A stretch of DNA of 50,838 bases from Actinoplanes sp. TFC3. GTDB taxonomy: Bacteria; Actinomycetota; Actinomycetes; Mycobacteriales; Micromonosporaceae. Below, one piece after another: positions 9,285 to 16,943 of this stretch. Location of the stretch: assembly GCF_001553785.1 (NCBI RefSeq), contig NZ_LOJP01000001.1, forward strand, positions 3,219,510-3,270,347, written 5' to 3'. The notes beneath the pieces were generated by a model, which was not told where the DNA came from, made no database searches, and saw only the letters and a list, made by a program, of their open reading frames with translations. Position 1 is the first letter of the stretch. Each line of letters opens with the position of its first letter. The translations under genes and the position numbers were made by a program.

Positions 9285-10520
9285 ATGGCTGTGAAGGTGC
9301 TCGCAATCGTTCTGGCAGGTGGCGAAGGCAAGCGCCTGATGCCGCTGACCGCAGACCGGGCCAAGCCCGGGGTCCCGTTCGGCGGCGTCTACCGCATGAT
9401 CGACTTCGTGTTGTCGAATCTCGCCAACGGCGGGTATCTCAAGATCGTGGTGCTGACGCAGTACAAGTCGCACTCGCTCGACCGGCACATCACGAAGACG
9501 TGGCGGATGTCGACGCTGCTCGGCAACTATGTGACGCCCGTACCGGCGCAGCAGCGGCTGGGCCCGCGCTGGTTCGCCGGCTCCGCGGACGCCATCTACC
9601 AGAGCCTCAACCTCATCAACGACGAGAAGCCCGACTACGTCATCGTGTTCGGTGCCGACCACATCTACCGCATGGACCCCAAGCAGATGGTCGCCGACCA
9701 CATCGCCTCGGGTGCCTCGGTCACGGTCGCCGGGATCCGCCAGCCCAAGTCGCTGTCGGACCAGTTCGGCGTCATCGACGTGGCCGAGGACGGCAAGCGC
9801 ATCCGCGCGTTCCGCGAGAAGCCGGTCGACGTGGACGGCCTGCCCGACTCCCCCGACGAGATCTACGCGTCGATGGGCAACTACGTGTTCACCACCCGCG
9901 CGCTGTGCGAGGCGGTGTCGACCGACGCCAAGAACCCCGACAGCAAGCACGACATGGGCGGCAACATCATCCCCATGCTCGTGGAAAAGGGCGAGGCCAA
10001 CGTCTACGACTTCCGCGACAACGACGTGCCCGGCAGCACCGACCGCGACCGCGGCTACTGGCGCGACGTGGGGACGCTGGACTCGTTCTACGAGGCGCAC
10101 ATGGACCTGATCGCCACGGTCCCGGTGTTCAACCTTTACAACATGGACTGGCCCATCTTCACCAACCACGGCTCCTGGCCCCCGGCCAAGTTCGTGCACG
10201 GCTACGACGACCGCCAGGGCCGCGCCGTCGAGTCGATGATCTCCCCCGGCGTGGTGGTCTCCGGCTCACTGGTCGAACGCTCGGTGATCTCGCCCAACGT
10301 GCGCGTCAATTCCTGGTCGCAGGTCTCGGGCTCGGTGCTGATGGAAGGCGTGCAGGTGGGTCGGCGCGCCATCATCCGCAATGCGATCATCGACAAGAAC
10401 GTCGAGATCCCCGAGGGCGCCCAGATCGGCGTCGACCTCGAGCGCGACCGCAAGCTCTACACGGTCAGCGAGAGCGGCATCGTGGTCATCGGCAAGGGCC
10501 AGAGAATCGAGATGCCATGA
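9285..10520 (+). CDS. glgC: Glucose-1-phosphate adenylyltransferase (ADP-glucose pyrophosphorylase)
   Basis: A 411-residue enzyme making ADP-glucose from ATP and glucose-1-phosphate, the committed step of glycogen (and here probably maltose-1-phosphate) synthesis. The nucleotidyltransferase motif [12 protein letters not shown] and the [10 protein letters not shown] stretch are at the N terminus, and the substrate loop [10 protein letters not shown] follows. The C-terminal half is a left-handed beta helix with hexapeptide-like repeats. The length is normal for the family. It is divergent from glgA and shares its stop codon with the start of the downstream deaminase gene in an ATGA overlap. Confidence 0.97.
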   Translation: MAVKVLAIVLAGGEGKRLMPLTADRAKPGVPFGGVYRMIDFVLSNLANGGYLKIVVLTQYKSHSLDRHITKTWRMSTLLGNYVTPVPAQQRLGPRWFAGSADAIYQSLNLINDEKPDYVIVFGADHIYRMDPKQMVADHIASGASVTVAGIRQPKSLSDQFGVIDVAEDGKRIRAFREKPVDVDGLPDSPDEIYASMGNYVFTTRALCEAVSTDAKNPDSKHDMGGNIIPMLVEKGEANVYDFRDNDVPGSTDRDRGYWRDVGTLDSFYEAHMDLIATVPVFNLYNMDWPIFTNHGSWPPAKFVHGYDDRQGRAVESMISPGVVVSGSLVERSVISPNVRVNSWSQVSGSVLMEGVQVGRRAIIRNAIIDKNVEIPEGAQIGVDLERDRKLYTVSESGIVVIGKGQRIEMP

Positions 10521-10999
10521 CCTCGGGTGACTTGACGGCCACGGAGCTCGAACACCTCGAGCGTGCCGTGGCCCTGGCCCAGCAGGCGCGAGACCGCGGT
10601 AACCACCCGTTCGGTGCAGTGCTGGTGACCCCGGACGGGATAATCCTGGAAGGCCTGAACACCGTGGTCACCGGCGCCGACCCCACCGGTCACGCCGAGC
10701 TCAACCTGGTCCGCCAGACCGGCAAACTGGACGCTACGGTGCTGGCGGCGAGCGTGATGTACGCCAGCACCGAGCCGTGCGCGATGTGCGCCGGGTCGGT
10801 GTACTGGTCGGGGGTCGGCCGGCTGGTGTACGCGCTGGCCGCAGAAGAGTTGACTGCCATCGTGGCGGACGCGGCAGGGGTGCCGCCGCTGCGGTTGCCG
10901 GCCCGTGAGGTGCTGGGGCGCGGGGATCGCATGGTGGTGGTTGACGGGCCGGTGGATCTGGCCAGCGCCAAGGCCGTGCATGAGGGTTTCTGGTCGTAG
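10517..10999 (+). CDS. Nucleoside/cytidine-type zinc deaminase
   Basis: A 160-residue zinc deaminase. The zinc site is complete: HAE at residues 59-61 (histidine ligand and catalytic glutamate) and PCAMC at 87-91 (cysteine ligands). These are the motifs of the CDA/TadA superfamily. The sequence is closer to guanine deaminase and unspecified nucleoside deaminases than to TadA, so I do not assign a substrate. The ATG overlaps the glgC stop by four bases, so translation is probably coupled, although no metabolic link to glycogen is evident. A stem-loop follows the stop. Confidence 0.88.
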   Translation: MTSGDLTATELEHLERAVALAQQARDRGNHPFGAVLVTPDGIILEGLNTVVTGADPTGHAELNLVRQTGKLDATVLAASVMYASTEPCAMCAGSVYWSGVGRLVYALAAEELTAIVADAAGVPPLRLPAREVLGRGDRMVVVDGPVDLASAKAVHEGFWS

Positions 11000-11005
11000 C
11001 GGCGA

Positions 11006-11034
11006 CGGCAGGTGAAGGGCTCCTCTACCTGCCG
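11006..11034. terminator. Stem-loop between convergent genes
   Basis: Perfect 8-bp inverted repeat, CGGCAGGT and ACCTGCCG, with a 13-base loop, lying exactly between the deaminase stop and the stop of the convergent methyltransferase. It probably serves both directions. There is no T-tract, as is usual in actinomycetes. Confidence 0.6.
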
Positions 11035-11039
11035 GGCAG

Positions 11040-11777
11040 CTAGCTCGGTTTGCGGGCGCTCACCACGTGGGTGGACAGCCAGGGACCGCTCCACCACAAC
11101 CGCCAGCCCAGACCACGCCGGCTGACGTCGGCCATCCCCAGGCGCTGCAACCGTTGCTGGTACTGACGGGTGCCACCCAGGTCGGCGATCAGCAGCCGCC
11201 CGCCGGGCCGCAGCACCCGTACCGCCTCATCGATCGCACGGTCCCGGTCGTCATGCGCCTTCAGGTTGTGCAGTGCCACGTTCGAGATGACCACGTCGAA
11301 TGATGCGTCCGCCAGCGGCAGCTCGACAAAGTTGCCGGTATGAAGCTCCACGCGGTCCGCTACCCCCGCGGCGGCCGCATTGCGCATGGTCGCATCCGGG
11401 CTGTTACCCGACTGATCAGCACGCCACAGGTCGACACCCACCGCCCGCCCGGCAGGCACCCGCCGCGCCGCGGAGATCAACAGTGCCCCGCGACCGCAGC
11501 CGAGATCCACGATGTCCTCACTGCCGCGCAGGTTCAGCCCATCGAGCAACCGCCCCCAGACCACGAACTTCCCGGACCGCGAGGCATAGAAGGCCAGCCC
11601 GCAACAGGCCAGAATCAGCACGACACCGACCAACGGCCAGAACGTCCGCTGGATGACACCCTGAGCGACACCGGCACCGATCAGCACCACGGGCACGATC
11701 AGCAGCCGCGGAGCGTCAATCCCATAGTCGCCGGGTGGCCGGGGTGCCAGCTTCTCAGGAGCGGGATCTTGACTCAT
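11040..11777 (-). CDS. Membrane-anchored class I SAM methyltransferase
   Basis: A 245-residue protein. The N-terminal part has two close hydrophobic segments (about residues 24-45 and 47-66), followed by a Rossmann methyltransferase with motif I DLGCGRGALL, acidic motif II VGVDLW and post-motifs VISNVALHN and LRPGGRLLIADL. The catalytic domain is probably anchored to the inner face of the membrane, which suggests a lipid or quinone-like substrate; the sequence does not say which. A TAACGT box lies eight bases upstream of the ATG, inside a small inverted repeat. It is convergent with the deaminase gene. Confidence 0.82.
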   Translation of the reverse strand: MSQDPAPEKLAPRPPGDYGIDAPRLLIVPVVLIGAGVAQGVIQRTFWPLVGVVLILACCGLAFYASRSGKFVVWGRLLDGLNLRGSEDIVDLGCGRGALLISAARRVPAGRAVGVDLWRADQSGNSPDATMRNAAAAGVADRVELHTGNFVELPLADASFDVVISNVALHNLKAHDDRDRAIDEAVRVLRPGGRLLIADLGGTRQYQQRLQRLGMADVSRRGLGWRLWWSGPWLSTHVVSARKPS

Positions 11778-11779
11778 GA

Positions 11780-11797
11780 AGCGATACGTTAATCGCT
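11780..11797. promoter_or_regulatory. Inverted repeat over the methyltransferase promoter
   Basis: AGCGAT and ATCGCT arms separated by six bases. The spacer contains the TAACGT -10 box (11786-11791, minus strand) of the methyltransferase gene, a natural place for a repressor. Six-base arms are short, so chance is possible. Confidence 0.35.
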
Positions 11798-11943
11798 ACC
11801 TCCGGGATTATCTGCCCCGGGCGTCATCCATCCAAGTCGCCGCCCAGACCAGGTGGCAGCCCAAGGCCAGCAGCTTGGGACCGTCGGCCGTCAACGTCCA
11901 GGGACAGCAGCGGACGGCCGGGCTCAGCAATCATCCCGGCCGG

Positions 11944-12237
11944 CTACCGCCGACGCATTCTCCGGTCGCGCCACCAGTACGCCGTCTCTACCAGCGACAA
12001 CATCCCCCGAACGATGACGCCGAACACCGCTCCGTAAAGCAGGGCGCCGGACCAGGGTGTTCCGCTTACGAAGTGGTCATACAGAGACATCAGGTACGCC
12101 GGGACCACAGCTTGAATCGTCCATCTCAATCCCACACGCTTTGGTGGCACCGCCAATCCCCTCCCGCTCGCCGGCAGCCCAAGACCCGGATACAGGACAC
12201 CCGCAGCGATAGTCGTGTGTTCAAGAGCCGCCCGCAC
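11944..12237 (-). CDS. Small putative membrane protein
   Basis: An open frame of 97 codons from a GTG. It has two hydrophobic stretches, about residues 40-56 and 63-85, and a very basic C terminus ending RDRRMRRR, consistent with a small membrane protein with a cytoplasmic tail. No family is recognised. The start is uncertain, since the first 35 residues look weakly coding. A longer plus-strand frame covers the same DNA but shows no protein-like character. The gene lies in a stretch of small and damaged genes. Confidence 0.45.
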   Translation of the reverse strand: MRAALEHTTIAAGVLYPGLGLPASGRGLAVPPKRVGLRWTIQAVVPAYLMSLYDHFVSGTPWSGALLYGAVFGVIVRGMLSLVETAYWWRDRRMRRR

Positions 12238-12269
12238 GGCGTCGTCAGGTGTTTCAGTCGGCGAGCCGA

Positions 12270-12641
12270 TCAGATACTACGTTCGGTGGTGCTGCACGAT
12301 GCAGAACTCTCATTGTTCTCCGGATCGGCCATGACGAGGACGGCACCTTCGGGGTAGTCGTGCCTTTCGCCGGTCCATCGGCCACCCAGGGCGCCGATCC
12401 GACGCACTGCTTCGCCGGCGTCGGCGACGGTGATATCCAGATGCAGTCGCGTCTTACCGGCTTTGGGTTCCGGGACTGGCTGGAACGTCAACACCGGCGT
12501 GCCATCATCGACGGTCACCCGCCGCCAGCAGGGAAGGGACTCCGTCACTGGTCCGCCGAGCGCCGCCGACCAGAAATCGGCAAGCCGCTGCGGATGTTGA
12601 CAGTCGATCGTCACGCCGGCGAACCGTCCGAGTGCCTCCAT
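12270..12641 (-). CDS. VOC-fold protein with a frameshifted C terminus
   Basis: A 123-residue glyoxalase/bleomycin-resistance fold protein. The N-terminal FAGVTIDCQHPQRLADFWSAALGG and the middle LHLDITVADAGEAVRRIGALGG are typical of the family. The last strand should read DPENNEFCIV; instead the frame reads DPENNESSASC. Removing one AG dinucleotide from a GAGAG stretch (CTCTC on the plus strand, 12307-12311) restores EFCIV and a stop ten codons later. A two-base insertion or a sequencing error therefore alters only the extreme C terminus, and the protein may still fold. The start is the ATG at 12641, preceded by a TACGTT box at seven bases. Substrate unknown. Confidence 0.75.
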   Translation of the reverse strand: MEALGRFAGVTIDCQHPQRLADFWSAALGGPVTESLPCWRRVTVDDGTPVLTFQPVPEPKAGKTRLHLDITVADAGEAVRRIGALGGRWTGERHDYPEGAVLVMADPENNESSASCSTTERSI

Positions 12642-12648
12642 GGCGCCC

Positions 12649-12654
12649 AACGTA
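12649..12654 (-). promoter_or_regulatory. -10 box of the VOC gene at 12641
   Basis: TACGTT, seven bases, then ATG. Fits a leaderless message. Confidence 0.55.
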
Positions 12655-12815
12655 GCGCCTTTCTCCACGGTAGGAGAGGAAGCAGATACGCTCAAGGCCC
12701 CGCCTCGGTTTCCCCATCGTGTTGATCCTCAACCTATGTCGGCAACGCGAACGGTTGCTCGACCACGACGAACCCAGCCCCTCCAGACATCGCGAGCTGC
12801 TATTTTGGCGAACTG

Positions 12816-13304
12816 ATGACGCGACGATTCGGTGACCGAGCCCGATTCTGCATAGAGATCGGCGAGCCCACGTCGCCCAGCCAGCGCACCGTCGACCTCT
12901 GGGCCGGTGGCAAATGGCTCACCACGGACGACAACACGGTCTTTCTGCCCACCTTCATCAACTTCCTGCGGTCCGCAGCAGCGCAGGTCCGCCACCATGA
13001 CGTCAGCCCCTGCCCTTACCCGGAACATTCGCCGGAGGAGAACTTCCGGCTGCTCAATACGGACAACAAGACAGACTTCCGGGAGCGGTTTTGGCTGATG
13101 CACTGGGGCGAGACCGTTGACAACGTGACGACCTACGCCTACATGGACGGTGACGATCTCGTGATCGTCTTCGGCTATTGGCGCGCATCACCCCCCTTGT
13201 CCGAGGACTTGGGCAAGATCTTCGTCGCCAAGATCCCGCGGGACGAGTTCGCGGCCGTCCTTGAGGAAGCAGCTGATCTCTTGAATGCCGAGCTCCCGAC
13301 CTAA
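12816..13304 (+). CDS. Hypothetical acidic protein
   Basis: A 162-residue cytoplasmic protein with no signal or membrane segment. It is rich in aromatic and acidic residues (FWLMHWGETVDNVTTYAYMDGDD, for example, is split over two strands in the likely fold) and ends in an amphipathic helix, FAAVLEEAADLLNAEL. The codon pattern is strongly protein-like but lower in GC than its neighbours, suggesting acquisition. I recognise no family. Small single-domain proteins of this kind are often immunity or SUKH-like proteins, but no motif supports that here. A TATTTT box lies at 12801-12806, nine bases before the ATG. It is followed by a 13-bp inverted repeat. Confidence 0.7.
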   Translation: MTRRFGDRARFCIEIGEPTSPSQRTVDLWAGGKWLTTDDNTVFLPTFINFLRSAAAQVRHHDVSPCPYPEHSPEENFRLLNTDNKTDFRERFWLMHWGETVDNVTTYAYMDGDDLVIVFGYWRASPPLSEDLGKIFVAKIPRDEFAAVLEEAADLLNAELPT

Positions 13305-13366
13305 GTTCGAGAACGCTTCGCAGGACGATCCCGCTTACACGGGCACCGACAAATCCTCCGACTTGC

Positions 13367-13415
13367 CTCATCTTCGATGACGAACCAACGGCCAGCCTCT
13401 GCCATCGAAGATGAG
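13367..13415. repeat. 13-bp perfect inverted repeat
   Basis: CTCATCTTCGATG at 13367-13379 and its exact complement CATCGAAGATGAG at 13403-13415, separated by 23 bases. It could be the terminator of the hypothetical gene 60 bases upstream, or the arms of a small mobile or integrated unit. The arms are lower in GC than the surrounding DNA. Confidence 0.7.
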
Positions 13416-13636
13416 ATAGCCCAGTTCAACGCCCTCCTCCTGCCTCACCTTCACCGGCAAAGGGCAGCGAGGACCGGCGCCACTCGTGAATCTTGATCTC
13501 CCTCGCCGGTACCGACGGCAGTTGCCGCACCCGTTCACCCTCCGCGCAAACGATCATGGAGTATCTCGGGCAGCAAGGAGCCGAGAAGCGTGCTGTTACC
13601 AGAGCGTCGAACCGGGTGAGCCGTACGCGGTGTTCG

Positions 13637-13642
13637 TAGGAT
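13637..13642 (+). promoter_or_regulatory. -10 box of the truncated VOC gene
   Basis: TAGGAT, seven bases, then the GTG at 13650. The promoter survives although the gene is cut short. Confidence 0.5.
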
Positions 13643-13649
13643 CAACCCC

Positions 13650-13895
13650 GTGAGACTGATACGGACCGTTGTCGTGTTCGACGCCGCTGACTTGGCCGCC
13701 GAGAGTGCTTTCTGGGCCGGGATGCTGGGCGGCCATGTCTTCGAGGACGAGACGTTCCACAGCGTCATTGACGCGGTCGGCGAGTGGCGAATCGGCGTCC
13801 AGCTCGCGCCGGAGCACGTTCCTCCTGACTGGCCGGACGGCGCGCCTCAGCAGGTACACCTGGACCTGCACGTCGATGACCCCAAGCCGGCGTAG
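13650..13895 (+). pseudogene. Truncated VOC-fold protein
   Basis: Only 81 codons. The first half of a glyoxalase-like domain is intact (VVVFDAADLAAESAFWAGMLGG, then QQVHLDLHVDDPKPA), but the frame stops right where the second beta-alpha-beta module should begin, and I cannot find the missing half in any frame of the next 80 bases. A full VOC protein has about 120 residues. It is most likely a deletion pseudogene, though a half-module protein that dimerises to rebuild the fold cannot be excluded. Its -10 box is well kept. Confidence 0.6.
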
Positions 13896-13979
13896 GCACT
13901 GCCACGCCGCGCACTGTGCGGCATGAGCGTGCGTTCGGCGCTGCTCACACCTGGGCGTCGAAGGGATCTGCTTCGACCG

Positions 13980-14348
13980 CTACGCGGTCTGCTGCTCGCT
14001 CGCACGTTCCACGATTCCACCGCTGTGAACTGGTCGCACCTCCACACCGCCGCCTTCGCGGAGCACGGGGTTGGTGCCCGCGATGGCCAGCGCCGCGTCC
14101 AGGTCCGGTGCCTCGATGACGTAGAAGCCGGCAACGATCTCCGGAGAGTCGTGGAACGTCCCGTCGGTGGTCGCGCCCGCCCGCAGCGACGTCGCCATGT
14201 CACGCGGTGTCAGCGCGAAGGCCATGACCATCGACTCAGCGGCCGCCAGGTCGTCAGCGTGCTGGTCGCACGACTCGGTGTCGGCTGGGGTGGCCTCCGG
14301 TGCGTGGGCAGAGTCGTTGTTGTAGATCAGGACGGCGTACTGAGCCAT
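13980..14348 (-). CDS. YCII-related (DGPF-type) protein
   Basis: A 122-residue protein of the YCII/DGPF family. It opens MAQYAVLIYN, carries the DGTFHDSPEIVAGFYVIEAPDLDAA core, where the family acidic and histidine pair sits, and ends with a strand containing GGGVEVRPV. Related proteins are often coded beside ECF sigma factors or in catabolic clusters, and YciI-like relatives can act as small hydrolases or dehydrochlorinases. The function here is unknown. The ATG at 14348 is supported by a GAGGAG ribosome site seven bases upstream, one of the few clear ones here. Confidence 0.85.
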   Translation of the reverse strand: MAQYAVLIYNNDSAHAPEATPADTESCDQHADDLAAAESMVMAFALTPRDMATSLRAGATTDGTFHDSPEIVAGFYVIEAPDLDAALAIAGTNPVLREGGGVEVRPVHSGGIVERASEQQTA

Positions 14349-14649
14349 GGTGGATCTCCTCTCGAGAGCGCACTCGCTGTTGCCAGTCCTACCGCCAACG
14401 ACGGGCAGAGAACAGATGCACCCTGCCACAGACAGAGCATCCACGGCGCCCCGCAAACTCGCTGAGACCAACGACCGCTCATCGGCCTTGACCCGGGTCG
14501 GCGTGGTCATCGGCAATCTCGGCCCACGCGTCCGACAGTGACGCAAGCGCAGTGAGTAACGGTGACACGTGCTCCGGTGAACCCCACGCACACCAGCCCA
14601 GCCGGGGAAGCGGCAGCGCCGAGCGGACGCAATCGGACCCGCACGCTCC
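14349..14649. other. Intergenic region without a supported gene
   Basis: Between the YCII gene start and the phosphotransferase stop. It holds the leader of the YCII gene with its GAGGAG site. No other gene, repeat or RNA is visible. Confidence 0.55.
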
Positions 14650-15597
14650 TCAGATGAGCCGGAGAGCCGCGCCCAGATTGTGCTCGGCGATGCTACGCAT
14701 GAAGACCCGGTCCGGAAAATAGCCCTCAAGCAGGCGCAGCGGCCCGGCAACCAGCGACAGCCGCTGCACCAGCATGTACAACGCCAGCCGGTCTTCGTCC
14801 AGCCCGGACACGGCTGACCAGCGATAGTCGTCCTGCAGCCGGATCCGCAGGAACACGTGCTCCCATTCGACGTCGGAGTAGGCCAGATCCTCGATGTCGA
14901 TCAGCACCGGCCGGCCCTCGGCGTCGACCAGGACATGGTCGAGCCCCAGTTCGCCGTGCACCACGCAGAATTCTTGACGCGGGCGAATCCGGGCGTGCAG
15001 GTCGTTCAGTCGCTCGTTCAACCGTTCTTGAGCCCCGGCGATGCGATCATCTCGGGCGGCAGCTTCGGCGAGGCAACTTTGGCCGTACGCGAAAGCGCCC
15101 TTCTCACACGACTCCCAGCGTGACCGTCCGCCGGCATCCACATGCGCGACGGTCCCGAAGGCCGGCGCCCGGAAGCCGCGCATTGCCGTCAGCGCCTCGG
15201 CCAGTTCCCGCATGGTCGGCGCCATCTCGCGCGGATCGGCGTCGAAGCGGTTCTGCAACGAGCCGCCCGGGAAGTCCTCGACAACCGCGACCGGACCCTC
15301 GACGTGGTAGAGCCGCGGCACCCGTAATCCCAGCGACGCGAGCCGCGCGTGCGCCGCAAGGAACATGTCGAGGCCGGCCTGGGCGGTGAACGGGTCGGCG
15401 CGGTCGAAGGTCTCGCCCGGCCAGTAGTTCTCCTCGCCGGTCCACAGGTAGGCGATCGCGGTGGCGTTGTCGTCCATGGTCAGCCGGTACACGCCTTTGC
15501 GCGAACCGCCAGCCATGCGCTGAACCGCCGCAAGGTCACGCCCGCCGCCCAGCGCAGCCCGGGCGGCGCCCGCCAGATCGCCGAATGAGCGGCTCAA
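14650..15597 (-). CDS. Aminoglycoside-phosphotransferase-fold kinase
   Basis: A 315-residue protein with the APH/choline-kinase fold. The catalytic loop HGELGLDHVL and the metal-binding segment PVLIDIEDLAYSDVEWE are clear; the usual HGDLHxGN is modified. The N-terminal nucleotide loop region GGSRKGVYRL fits. These kinases phosphorylate small molecules such as antibiotics, choline, sugars or homoserine; no specific substrate can be given. The frame begins with a TTG that overlaps the stop of the AraC-type gene upstream (TTGA), so translation may be coupled. A later ATG near codon 28 is an alternative but would cut into the first strand. It is probably co-transcribed with the regulator. Confidence 0.8.
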   Translation of the reverse strand: MSRSFGDLAGAARAALGGGRDLAAVQRMAGGSRKGVYRLTMDDNATAIAYLWTGEENYWPGETFDRADPFTAQAGLDMFLAAHARLASLGLRVPRLYHVEGPVAVVEDFPGGSLQNRFDADPREMAPTMRELAEALTAMRGFRAPAFGTVAHVDAGGRSRWESCEKGAFAYGQSCLAEAAARDDRIAGAQERLNERLNDLHARIRPRQEFCVVHGELGLDHVLVDAEGRPVLIDIEDLAYSDVEWEHVFLRIRLQDDYRWSAVSGLDEDRLALYMLVQRLSLVAGPLRLLEGYFPDRVFMRSIAEHNLGAALRLI

Positions 15598-16565
15598 CCG
15601 CGATCACGCAACGTCTCCGAGGGTGTCATGCCGTAGCGGTCCCGGTACGACCCCGCGAACCGCCCCAGATGCGTGAACCCCCACCGATGCGCCACCTCAC
15701 TCACGCTGATCTCACTGGGGTCCGCGCGCAGCAGCTCGGCATGCACCCCTTCCAGCCGCAACCGGCGCAGGTACGTCAGCGGCGGAACCCCCACATGCCG
15801 GCGGAACGAATCCTGCAGCACCCGCACCCCCACCCCAGCCACCGCAGCCAGCTCCGGGGCGGTGAACGCGCGGCCCGGTTCGGCGTGCATGGCATCCAGG
15901 GTGCGTTTGACCGGGCGGGGGCGCCGGGCCGTGGGGATACCGGGGATGTCCTCGCCGTGGGGCTGTTCCACCGCGCTGGCCAGCGTCGTTATCGCCAGGT
16001 CGCACCAGCGGCTCATCAGGCTGGGCAACGATGTCAGGCCGTCGGGTTCGCGGACCTCGCTGTGCAGCAGGCGGGTCAGGCTCATCCAGCTACGGCCGGG
16101 GCCGCCGGCCAAGCCGAAGGTGGCGCCCAGGGCCGGGGGTCCCGGGTCGGCGTCGCCGGGGAAGGCCAGTTCGCGTTCGAAGACCAGGCGGTCCACTTTG
16201 ACGCTGACCACCCGGCAGTCGGCCGACAGGCGCAGCTCGATGTCCTCGCCGGGCTGGAACAGCGCGGCGCGGCCCGGGTCGGCGGTGGTGGAGATGCCGC
16301 GGTGCTGCACCTGCACCGCTCCGGTCAGGGGGGCCAGCACGTGGTAGGCGGTGCGCAGGTCACTGAGCGCGACGATCAGCTCGATGCCGTAGCTCATCTC
16401 ACCGACGGTGAGCGGGCCGAGGTCCACCACGTCACCGAAGAAGGTGAGCATGGTGATGTCCCCGGCCGGCTTCACCTCCAGCGGACCGTAGAACATCCGC
16501 CGGGAGAACGCGCGCGCCTCCTCGAAGTCCACTGTGCGCAGGACGGAACGGGCGGCCCTTTCCAT
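15594..16565 (-). CDS. AraC-family transcriptional regulator
   Basis: A 323-residue regulator. The N-terminal 190 residues form a ligand-binding-like beta domain of the cupin/AraC-binding type. The C-terminal 105 residues are the double helix-turn-helix DNA-binding domain, with VGVPPLTYLRRLRLEGVHAEL and the second helix region ISVSEVAHRWGFTHLGRFAGSYRDRYGMTPSETLR. The ATG at 16565 is chosen over one ten codons earlier because a TACGGT box ends six bases before it. It overlaps the downstream kinase-like gene, which is a likely target or functional partner. The effector is unknown. Confidence 0.9.
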   Translation of the reverse strand: MERAARSVLRTVDFEEARAFSRRMFYGPLEVKPAGDITMLTFFGDVVDLGPLTVGEMSYGIELIVALSDLRTAYHVLAPLTGAVQVQHRGISTTADPGRAALFQPGEDIELRLSADCRVVSVKVDRLVFERELAFPGDADPGPPALGATFGLAGGPGRSWMSLTRLLHSEVREPDGLTSLPSLMSRWCDLAITTLASAVEQPHGEDIPGIPTARRPRPVKRTLDAMHAEPGRAFTAPELAAVAGVGVRVLQDSFRRHVGVPPLTYLRRLRLEGVHAELLRADPSEISVSEVAHRWGFTHLGRFAGSYRDRYGMTPSETLRDRG

Positions 16566-16571
16566 CTCGTT

Positions 16572-16577
16572 ACCGTA
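16572..16577 (-). promoter_or_regulatory. -10 box of the AraC-family gene
   Basis: TACGGT, six bases, then the ATG at 16565. Confidence 0.55.
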
Positions 16578-16601
16578 GCGCCGCGCGGGGGGCACGAGCA
16601 G

Positions 16602-16943
16602 TTAAGAATTGACCCCCTCGGGCCAGGTGTACTCGGCGACCGCACCGCCACGAACGTCGACCTCGGCCAGCGGGGTGACCGGATCACGCCAGATCACGTA
16701 CCGCCCGGCGGTGAGGCTGTCGATGACAACGCTGAAGCGCACACCGTCGCGTACATAGCGTGCCCGCACCGCCGCGTGCGTACGGGTGGCGAGGTCCTGC
16801 ACCGGGCTGACCTCGATCTCGTGGCCGTGCAGGCTGCCGGGGGTGTGGATGACCAGGGCCCCGATGCCCGCGCCGATGTTGAGCACGACGGTGCCCTGAC
16901 CCGAGGGCGCGAGGGTGTGGTGGTGGTGCACGCCGACGCTCAC
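16602..16943 (-). CDS. Hypothetical protein coupled to the DUF4331 gene
   Basis: A 113-residue protein with a histidine run near the start (VHHHHTL) and a beta-rich body that may be a small barrel or immunoglobulin-like fold (GALVIHTPGSLHGHEIEVSP, ending AEVDVRGGAVAEYTWPEG). No family is recognised. Its GTG overlaps the stop of the DUF4331 gene (GTGA), so it is the last gene of a three-gene operon. There is no signal peptide. The histidine run may bind metal. It probably works with the DUF4331 protein, but this rests on operon position only. Confidence 0.75.
   Translation of the reverse strand: MSVGVHHHHTLAPSGQGTVVLNIGAGIGALVIHTPGSLHGHEIEVSPVQDLATRTHAAVRARYVRDGVRFSVVIDSLTAGRYVIWRDPVTPLAEVDVRGGAVAEYTWPEGVNS

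Larger units (their letters stand above)
13305..13649. other. Gene-poor stretch with a long inverted repeat
   Basis: Between the hypothetical gene and the truncated VOC gene. Apart from the inverted repeat at 13367-13415 and the promoter box at 13637, I see no gene in these 345 bases. GC content is locally lower than in the flanks. Confidence 0.6.

Noticed and set aside
11776..12357. 193-codon plus-strand frame
   Set aside because: It overlaps the methyltransferase promoter and two minus-strand genes. The product is rich in proline, arginine and glutamine with no protein-like pattern.
14497..14506. GACCCGGGTC palindrome
   Set aside because: Ten-base GC palindromes are expected by chance at this base composition, and it is not near a promoter.
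13980..14750. Longer form of the YCII protein from an upstream start
   Set aside because: The extension has no family character, and a strong GAGGAG site marks the internal ATG.
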